Assembly: GCF_006438955.1 (NCBI RefSeq)
Contig: NZ_RCZK01000011.1
Location: forward strand, 1-64,000
Origin: Sphingomonas oligophenolica
GTDB lineage: Bacteria; Pseudomonadota; Alphaproteobacteria; Sphingomonadales; Sphingomonadaceae
Direction of reading: 5' to 3'
DNA length: 64,000 bases
This document shows, one piece after another, positions 58,636 through 64,000 of this stretch (its first letter is position 1; every line of letters starts with the position of its first letter). The translations under genes were made by a program, and so were the position numbers. The notes beneath the pieces are model-generated. The model saw nothing but the letters and a program-made list of their open reading frames with translations. It had not been told where the DNA came from and ran no database searches.

Positions 58636-59550
58636 ATGACCGCTGCCGTTCCCCTGTTGCCGCCTGCCGACTGGCGCGATTTCCTGGCGTTGACCAAGCC
58701 ACGCGTGATGACGCTCGTCGTCTTCACCGGGCTGTGCGGGATGCTCGCGGCGCCTGCCGTCGACGGGCGCGGGATCGATCCCGTCATCGGATTCACCGCG
58801 ATCCTGTGCATCGCGCTCGCGGCTGGCGCGGCTGGCGCGCTCAACCAATGGTATGAGGCGGATATCGACGCGCTGATGCGCCGCACCGCGAAACGGCCGC
58901 TGCCCGATGGGCGGATGGACCGCCAGTCGGCGCTCCATTTCGGGGTCGGGCTCGGCGCATTTTCGGTGATCCTGATGGGGCTCGCGGTGAACCTCGTCTC
59001 GGCGGCGATCCTGGCGACCTCGATCCTGTTCTATGTGCTGGTCTATACCGTGTGGCTCAAGCGGCGGACCCCGCAGAACATTGTTATCGGCGGCGCGGCG
59101 GGGGCGTTTCCGCCGCTGATCGGCTGGGCCGCGGCAACTGGTAGTGTCGCGCTGCTGCCGCTGTTGCTGTTCCTGCTCGTATTTCTGTGGACCCCGCCGC
59201 ATTTCTGGGCGCTCGCGCTGTTCGTGAAGACCGATTACGCCAATGCGGGCGTGCCGATGCTCCCCGTGGTCGCGGGCGAGCGGGTCACGCGGCGGCAGAT
59301 CGGGCTCTATACGATCCCGATGGCGATCGTCGCGGTCGCGCCGTGGCCGCTGGGGCTGACCGGCTGGTTCTACGGCGCGGTGTCGATCGCGATGACCGCG
59401 GCGTTCGCGTGGATGGCGGTGGTCGTCGCGACCCGTCGCCAGCAGCCTGACGATGCGATGAAGCCGGAGAAGCTGTTGTTCAAATTCTCGATACTGTACC
59501 TGTTCGGCATGTTCGGCGCGCTGGTCGTCGATCGCTGGGTGCTGGCATGA
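58636..59550 (+). CDS. ctaB: Protohaem IX farnesyltransferase (haem O synthase)
   Basis: A 304-aa membrane prenyltransferase that makes haem O for cytochrome oxidase. It has the motif N70 to D78 in [12 protein letters not shown] and the following RTAKRPLP; about nine membrane spans follow. The gene leads the oxidase assembly block and overlaps the next ORF by 4 bases. Confidence 0.95.
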   Translation: MTAAVPLLPPADWRDFLALTKPRVMTLVVFTGLCGMLAAPAVDGRGIDPVIGFTAILCIALAAGAAGALNQWYEADIDALMRRTAKRPLPDGRMDRQSALHFGVGLGAFSVILMGLAVNLVSAAILATSILFYVLVYTVWLKRRTPQNIVIGGAAGAFPPLIGWAAATGSVALLPLLLFLLVFLWTPPHFWALALFVKTDYANAGVPMLPVVAGERVTRRQIGLYTIPMAIVAVAPWPLGLTGWFYGAVSIAMTAAFAWMAVVVATRRQQPDDAMKPEKLLFKFSILYLFGMFGALVVDRWVLA

Positions 59551-59681
59551 CGCCCGAGGAAGAGGACCTGATCCGCCGTCGCCAGCGGTCGCGGTCGATC
59601 GTGGTCGCGGTGCTGCTCGCGGCGCTGGTGGTGCTGATCTTCGCGATCACGCTGTCGCGCATCCGGCTGGCGATGACCTGA
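59547..59681 (+). CDS. Small single-span membrane protein in the oxidase block
   Basis: A 44-aa protein: charged N-terminus ([17 protein letters not shown]), one span ([19 protein letters not shown]) and a short tail. Small membrane proteins in this position between ctaB and ctaG are called CoxF in related genera. The role is unproven. It overlaps ctaB by ATGA and ends 3 bases before the ctaG start. Confidence 0.7.
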   Translation: MTPEEEDLIRRRQRSRSIVVAVLLAALVVLIFAITLSRIRLAMT

Positions 59682-59684
59682 GCC

Positions 59685-60275
59685 ATGATGATGAACCGCA
59701 CCCACCGCACCGCGTTCATCGCGGTTCTGGGCATCTGTTTCATGACCGGGCTCGCCTGGGCCAGCGTCCCGCTCTACCGCTTGTTCTGCCAGGCGACCGG
59801 GCTGAACGGCACGACCGGGCGCGGGATCAGCGCGCCGGGCGCGATCGACCGACAGATGCGGATCGATTTCGATACCAACGTTTCGCCCAAGCTCGCCTGG
59901 ACCTTCAAGCCCGAGGCGCGGTTCGACACCGTCGCGATCGGCGCGCGCGACATGGCGTTCTTCACCGCGACCAACACTTCGACCCAGCCGATCACCGGGA
60001 CCGCAACGTTCAACGTCCAGCCCGCGGTGGCAGGCGCGTATTTCAAGAAAATCCAATGTTTCTGCTTCACCCAGCAGACGCTGAAGCCGGGTGAGACCGC
60101 GCGGATGCCGGTGATCTTCTACGTCGATCCCGCGATCCTGACCGACGAGGATGCCAAGGACGTCGACACGATCACGCTCAGCTATACTTTCTATCCCAGC
60201 GACACCGCGCCACCGCCGAGCGCGCAGCAGAAGGCGATCATGCAAGACGCGGGCACCAAGAGCGTGACCGGATAG
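59685..60275 (+). CDS. ctaG: Cytochrome c oxidase assembly protein CtaG (Cox11)
   Basis: A 196-aa copper chaperone delivering Cu(B) to oxidase subunit I. It has one N-terminal membrane span with a conserved Cys, then a beta-sandwich with the copper site CFCF (KIQCFCFTQQTLKPGE) and DTITLSYTFYPS. ATG 59685 is followed by two more Met codons that could also start it. Confidence 0.95.
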   Translation: MMMNRTHRTAFIAVLGICFMTGLAWASVPLYRLFCQATGLNGTTGRGISAPGAIDRQMRIDFDTNVSPKLAWTFKPEARFDTVAIGARDMAFFTATNTSTQPITGTATFNVQPAVAGAYFKKIQCFCFTQQTLKPGETARMPVIFYVDPAILTDEDAKDVDTITLSYTFYPSDTAPPPSAQQKAIMQDAGTKSVTG

Positions 60276-60352
60276 GTTTACGCGCGAGTAGGTTTACGAA
60301 GGGCGAAATCGCGTTAAAGCGCTTTCGACAGCATCAATGGGGATACCACGCC

Positions 60353-61279
60353 ATGGCCGGCGCCAAGAACCACGACTACCATATCCTTCCGCCCGACATC
60401 TGGCCGATCACCGGCGCGTTTTCCGCGCTCGCGATGGCGGTGGGGGGCATCATGTGGATGCACGGCGGCCATGTCGGCAAGCCCAACGGCGGCGGCTGGA
60501 TCTTCCTGATGGGCGTCGTCGCGGTGCTGACCGTGATGTACAGCTGGTGGTCGAATGTCATCGCCGAGGGCAAGGCGGGCGATCATACCCCGGTGGTGCA
60601 GCTCCATTTCCGTTACGGGATGATCCTGTTCATCGCGTCGGAGGTGATGTTCTTCGTCGGCTGGTTCTGGGCGTTCTTCGACTTTTCACTGTTCCCGACC
60701 GCGATGACCTTTGCCGATGGCCAGGTGACGCGTGCCGTCGAGGACGCCGCCGGGGTGATCGCGCAATGGCCCCCCCAGGGGCTCGAAGTCATCGACGCGT
60801 TCGAATTCCCGCTGCTCAACACGTTGATCCTGCTGACCAGCGGCACGACCGTGACGTGGGCGCACCATGCGCTGATCCACGGCCAGCGCGGCGGCGAGAA
60901 GACCGGGCTGTGGGGCCTGATCGGGGTCGGCAACCGCGACGGCGTGCTCAAGGGTTTGTGGCTGACGATCGTGCTCGGCGTGCTGTTCAGCAGCATTCAG
61001 GCGTTCGAATACGCGCACGCGCCGTTCCCCTTCAAGGGACTGAATTACGGCGCGTCGTTCTTCATGGCGACGGGCTTTCACGGCTTTCACGTCATGATCG
61101 GGACAATCTTCCTGACCGTCTGCCTGATCCGCGCGTACAAGGGCGACTTCACCCCGCGCGCGCATTTCGGGTTCGAGGCGGCGGCCTGGTATTGGCATTT
61201 CGTCGACGTCGTGTGGCTGTTCCTGTTCGTATCGATCTATGTCTGGGGTGGCTGGGGCGCACCGGTCCACGCCGGTTGA
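60353..61279 (+). CDS. ctaE: Cytochrome c oxidase subunit III
   Basis: A 308-aa integral membrane subunit of the aa3 oxidase with seven spans. It begins MAGAKNHDYHILPPDIWPI, with FRYGMILFIASEVMFFVGWF, TSGTTVTWAHHALIHG and the C-terminal WHFVDVVWLFLFVSIYVWGG. Subunits I and II are not in this window and are expected upstream of ctaB. The gap before it (77 bp) has no gene. Confidence 0.95.
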   Translation: MAGAKNHDYHILPPDIWPITGAFSALAMAVGGIMWMHGGHVGKPNGGGWIFLMGVVAVLTVMYSWWSNVIAEGKAGDHTPVVQLHFRYGMILFIASEVMFFVGWFWAFFDFSLFPTAMTFADGQVTRAVEDAAGVIAQWPPQGLEVIDAFEFPLLNTLILLTSGTTVTWAHHALIHGQRGGEKTGLWGLIGVGNRDGVLKGLWLTIVLGVLFSSIQAFEYAHAPFPFKGLNYGASFFMATGFHGFHVMIGTIFLTVCLIRAYKGDFTPRAHFGFEAAAWYWHFVDVVWLFLFVSIYVWGGWGAPVHAG

Positions 61280-61300
61280 CCGATCCGGGGCGGGTGATCC

Positions 61301-61732
61301 TTGGCTGACCCCGCCCCCGATTCCGAACGCGACTCCGCGGGTTCCGGCCCTACGCCTGCCGTTAGCGCGCCGTCGATCGTCGATGCGGGACTGAAGGGGC
61401 TGTGCCCGCGCTGCGGCAGCAAGACGCTGTTCGGCGGGTTCCTCAGCTTCGCGCCCGTCTGCACCGTCTGCGGGCTCGATTTCGCGGCGTTCAATGTGGG
61501 CGACGGACCCGCGGCGTTCCTGACGCTGATCCTGGGCACGATCGTGGTGGCGCTGGCGATCATGGTCGAACTCACCTTTCATCCCCCGCTGTGGGTGCAC
61601 ATGCTGATCTGGATCCCGTTCACCACGATCGGGGTGATAGGGTCGCTGCGGCTCGCCAAGGGCGCGCTGATGGCGGCAGAATTCCGCAATGCGGCGCGAG
61701 AAGGGCGGATCGACCCGCACGCCGAACCATGA
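61301..61732 (+). CDS. DUF983 zinc-ribbon membrane protein
   Basis: A 143-aa protein with a four-cysteine zinc ribbon (CPRCGSKTLF and CTVCGLDF) followed by two membrane spans. DUF983 proteins routinely sit between oxidase subunit III and SURF1 genes; the function is unknown. A TTG start at 61301 gives the observed N-terminus; ATG alternatives are absent. Confidence 0.8.
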   Translation: MADPAPDSERDSAGSGPTPAVSAPSIVDAGLKGLCPRCGSKTLFGGFLSFAPVCTVCGLDFAAFNVGDGPAAFLTLILGTIVVALAIMVELTFHPPLWVHMLIWIPFTTIGVIGSLRLAKGALMAAEFRNAAREGRIDPHAEP

Positions 61733-62328
61733 AGCGGATTCCGATCGTCGCGACCATTGTCGTTGCGCTCGCGGTGGCGGCGATGATCGCACTGGGGCTG
61801 TGGCAGTTGCTCGACCGGTTGCCACAGAAGGAGGCGTTCCTCGCGCAACTCGCCGCCAACCCGGCGCGGCCGGTAATTCCCTTCCCGCAGGCGGGCGACG
61901 ACACGCTGCTGTTCCGCCGCGCCACCGGCAATTGCGCCGCGGTGCGTTCACGCCAGCTCGTCGGCGCGGGGAAGGCGGGGTTTCGCGTGATCGCGCAGTG
62001 TTCGACCGATGTCGGCACGACGATGCCCGTCCAGCTCGGCACGACGCGCGATCCCGCGTTCCGATCGACCTGGGCGGGCGGCCCCGTCACCGGCTATATC
62101 AACCACGCGCCGAGCAGCCAGTCGCTGATCGGATCGGTGTTCCACCGCGAAGCAAAGCCCCTGATGCTGGTCGCCGATACGCCGCCGCCGGGGCTGGCCG
62201 CGAATGGCGAACCCGATCTGGGCACCGTACCCAACAACCATCTCGCCTATGCGTGGCAGTGGTTCTTCTTCGCTGTCATCGCGACCGTGATCTACGGGTT
62301 GGCGTTGCGCCGGCGGTGGCACGACTAA
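61729..62328 (+). CDS. SURF1 family oxidase assembly protein
   Basis: A 199-aa protein with N- and C-terminal membrane spans (about residues 5-25 and 172-192) and a periplasmic loop. SURF1 helps haem a insertion in cytochrome oxidase. It is shorter than the usual ~230-240 aa. The ATG overlaps the DUF983 stop. Typical markers are LGLWQLLDRLPQKEAFLAQL and NNHLAYAWQWFFFA near the end. Confidence 0.85.
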   Translation: MKRIPIVATIVVALAVAAMIALGLWQLLDRLPQKEAFLAQLAANPARPVIPFPQAGDDTLLFRRATGNCAAVRSRQLVGAGKAGFRVIAQCSTDVGTTMPVQLGTTRDPAFRSTWAGGPVTGYINHAPSSQSLIGSVFHREAKPLMLVADTPPPGLAANGEPDLGTVPNNHLAYAWQWFFFAVIATVIYGLALRRRWHD

Positions 62329-62377
62329 TCCGCCGCGGGATGGACCTCGCCGCGCCGCCACGCTAACCGCGCAGCCC

Positions 62378-63772
62378 ATGCGCTATGTCAGCACCCGCGG
62401 GGCCGCCCCCACGCTCGATTTCCGCGGTGCGACGCTGGCCGGGCTGGCGAGCGACGGCGGGCTGTACCTCCCCGACACCTGGCCAACGCTGTCGCGCGCC
62501 GCGATCGCGGGGCTCGCAGGGCTGTCCTATGCCGAAACCGCCGCGCGGGTGATGGCGCCGTTCGTCGGTGACAGCCTGGCCGAGGGCGAACTGCTCGCGC
62601 TGTGCGAGACCGCTTATGGCCGCTTCAGCCACGCCGCTGTCACCCCGCTCGTTCAGCTCGATCACGACCAGTGGCTGCTCGAACTGTTCCACGGGCCGAC
62701 GCTGGCGTTCAAGGACGTCGCGCTCCAGTTGCTCGGGCTGTTGTTCGAACGATTCTTGACGGGCACCGACCAGCGGCTGACGATCATCGGCGCGACCAGC
62801 GGCGATACCGGGTCGGCGGCGATCGATGCGGTCGCGGGGCGCGAGGGCATCGACATCTTCATGCTCCATCCCGAAGGACGGGTCAGCGACGTCCAGCGCC
62901 GGCAGATGACGACGGTGCTCAGCCCCAACGTCCACAATATCGCGATCCGCGGCGATTTCGACACCGCGCAGGGCATCGTGAAGGCGATGTTCAACGACGC
63001 AGATTTTTCGACGCGATTCCAGTTGAGCGCGGTCAATTCGATCAACTGGGCGCGGCTGATGGCGCAGGTGGTCTATTATTTCTACGCCGCGGTGCGGCTC
63101 GGCGGCCCCGACCGCGCGATCGCGTTTTCGGTGCCGACGGGGAATTTCGGCGATGTGTTCGCGGGCCATGTCGCCGCGCGGATGGGGCTGCCGATCGCGA
63201 AGCTGATCGTCGCGACCAACGTCAACGACATCATCGCGCGCGCGCTGGCGACCGGCGATTATGCGCGCCGCGCGGTGGAGCAGACCCCGACGCCGTCGAT
63301 GGATATTCAGGTCAGCAGCAATTTCGAACGCCTGTTGTTCGATCTCGGCGCGCGCGATGGCCATGCGATCGCCGCGCAGATGCACGGGTTCGAGGGGTCG
63401 GGCGCGATGCGGCTGACCAATGCGCAGCGCGAGGGCGCGGCGGCGCTCTTCGCCAGCGATCGGGTCGATCGCGACGACATGACGATCGCGATGCGTTGGG
63501 CGCACGACCAGGCGGGACAGGTGATCGATCCGCACACGGGGATTGCGCTCGCCGCCGCGCGCCGCGCCGACCTCGATGCGCCGATCGTGACGCTCGCGAC
63601 CGCGCACTCCGCGAAGTTCGGCGACACCGTCGAGCGCGCGACCGGGATGCGCCCGGCATTGCCGCGCCGCGTCGGCGACCTGTTCGACCGCGAGGAACGC
63701 TGCGACACCGTCGATGCGACCTTCGCCGCGGTGAGCGATTATGTCGCGGCACGCGCGAGCCCGCGGGGATGA
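62378..63772 (+). CDS. thrC: Threonine synthase
   Basis: A 464-aa PLP enzyme converting O-phosphohomoserine to threonine. The N-terminal MRYVSTRG and the lysine segment HGPTLAFKDVALQLLG are diagnostic, as are GATSGDTGSAA, SVPTGNFGDVFAG and the FLHPEGR-like HPEGRVSDVQ. It follows the oxidase block by 49 bp, a sphingomonad arrangement. Confidence 0.95.
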   Translation: MRYVSTRGAAPTLDFRGATLAGLASDGGLYLPDTWPTLSRAAIAGLAGLSYAETAARVMAPFVGDSLAEGELLALCETAYGRFSHAAVTPLVQLDHDQWLLELFHGPTLAFKDVALQLLGLLFERFLTGTDQRLTIIGATSGDTGSAAIDAVAGREGIDIFMLHPEGRVSDVQRRQMTTVLSPNVHNIAIRGDFDTAQGIVKAMFNDADFSTRFQLSAVNSINWARLMAQVVYYFYAAVRLGGPDRAIAFSVPTGNFGDVFAGHVAARMGLPIAKLIVATNVNDIIARALATGDYARRAVEQTPTPSMDIQVSSNFERLLFDLGARDGHAIAAQMHGFEGSGAMRLTNAQREGAAALFASDRVDRDDMTIAMRWAHDQAGQVIDPHTGIALAAARRADLDAPIVTLATAHSAKFGDTVERATGMRPALPRRVGDLFDREERCDTVDATFAAVSDYVAARASPRG

Positions 63773-63785
63773 CAACCGCCCAATC

Positions 63786-63878
63786 CCCGTTCGTGCTGAG
63801 CCTGTCGAAGTACGTATCCCGACCATGCCCCCTTCGGCGAAGCTCAGGAAAGGCTTCGACAAGCTCAGGGCGAACGGG
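63786..63878. repeat. REP-like inverted repeat between thrC and the next gene
   Basis: Left arm at 63786-63810 (CCCGTTCGTGCTGAGCCTG then TCGAAG) and right arm at 63854-63878 (CTTCGACAAGCTCAGGGCG then AACGGG) match inverted with few differences across 25 bp. Further similar half-units lie between them. Sequences of this type (TTCGTxCTGAGCxTGTCGAAG) are frequent dispersed repeats in sphingomonad genomes. The right arm ends next to the following ATG. Confidence 0.75.
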
Positions 63879-64000
63879 ATGTCGATAACTGACCTCGCCA
63901 CCCTTATCGGCGAACCATGGGCCGGCTATGGCCTCGTCGACTCGGGCAACGGCCGCAAGCTCGAACGCTATGGCCGGTTCCGCTTCATCCGCCCCGATCC
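63879..64000 (+). CDS. SAM-dependent (rRNA) methyltransferase, N-terminal fragment
   Basis: The first ~40 codons, starting MSITDLATLIGEPWAGYGLV then DSGNGRKLERYGRFRFIRPD. This is the N-terminus seen in sphingomonad class I SAM-dependent rRNA methyltransferases, but the SAM motif lies beyond the window edge. ATG 63879 directly follows a REP-like arm and no ribosome binding site is visible. Confidence 0.6.
   Translation, partial: MSITDLATLIGEPWAGYGLVDSGNGRKLERYGRFRFIRPD

Overview
The window is GC-rich, densely packed alphaproteobacterial DNA. The gene content and order point to a sphingomonad (Sphingomonadales, Sphingomonas-like). Supporting this are the nadD-rsfS-rlmH-envC-ctpA row, a ctaB-ctaG-coxC-DUF983-SURF1-thrC row, GapR (DUF2312), hemC-hemD next to a mitofilin-like gene, and many 4-base ATGA gene overlaps. 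No tRNA, rRNA, CRISPR array or prophage was recognised.

Layout. 1-382: the edge of an IS3-family element that appears to have inserted into an IS630-family transposase gene. 581-2952: wecC-wecB, making UDP-ManNAc(A) for surface polysaccharide. 3091-6423: a DUF72 protein converging on a hemC-hemD-Mic60-like cluster. 6487-14621: tsaD, gpsA, DUF1697, rsmB, rpe, a heparinase II/III-like protein and purH, with an antisense SDHAF4-like gene. 14623-20165: a polysaccharide flippase, polA and a class A beta-lactamase-like lipoprotein, all on the minus strand. 20306-24897: a Na+/H+ antiporter, a CsoR-type copper regulator whose operator overlaps its own start codon, a glutaredoxin-MauE membrane protein, and malate synthase G.

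24922-38415 is a long minus-strand block. It holds a secreted protein, coq7, dsbB, ctpA, envC, rlmH, rsfS, nadD, ftsH, tilS, cpoB, a RodZ-like protein and ptsP. 38459-43099 is the ruv region (yebC-ruvC-ruvA-ruvB read on the minus strand). A parA-like gene and a parDE toxin-antitoxin pair sit between ruvA and ruvB, and a ~290-bp palindromic repeat fills the yebC-ruvC gap.

43213-49182 holds a HerA-like ATPase, a PilZ protein and the most unusual locus in the window. That locus is a 28-codon gene with a strong ribosome binding site, followed by a hairpin, a secreted NTF2-like protein, a frameshifted PqqD/RRE-like plus M50 (HELGH) protease gene, and a TPR protein. It looks like a small ribosomally made, modified peptide (RiPP-type) system that has not obviously been described and may be decaying.

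49539-58578 is housekeeping and accessory: gapR, DUF1244, pyk, vapC with an amber-interrupted antitoxin, a HAD hydrolase, rpmJ, a DUF4136 lipoprotein, an M14 carboxypeptidase, a GNAT protein, a dienelactone hydrolase, gpmA, an Asp/Glu racemase and a secreted protein. 58636-63772 is a cytochrome c oxidase assembly block (ctaB, a small membrane protein, ctaG, coxC, DUF983, SURF1) followed by thrC. The right end has a REP-like inverted repeat abutting the start of a truncated methyltransferase gene.

Recurring oddities are unusual starts in conserved genes (hemD CTG, rlmH ATA directly after the in-frame rsfS stop, rsmB TTG or CTG) and repeats that end within a few bases of a start codon. All functions come from reading the sequence and from family knowledge; no database search was run.
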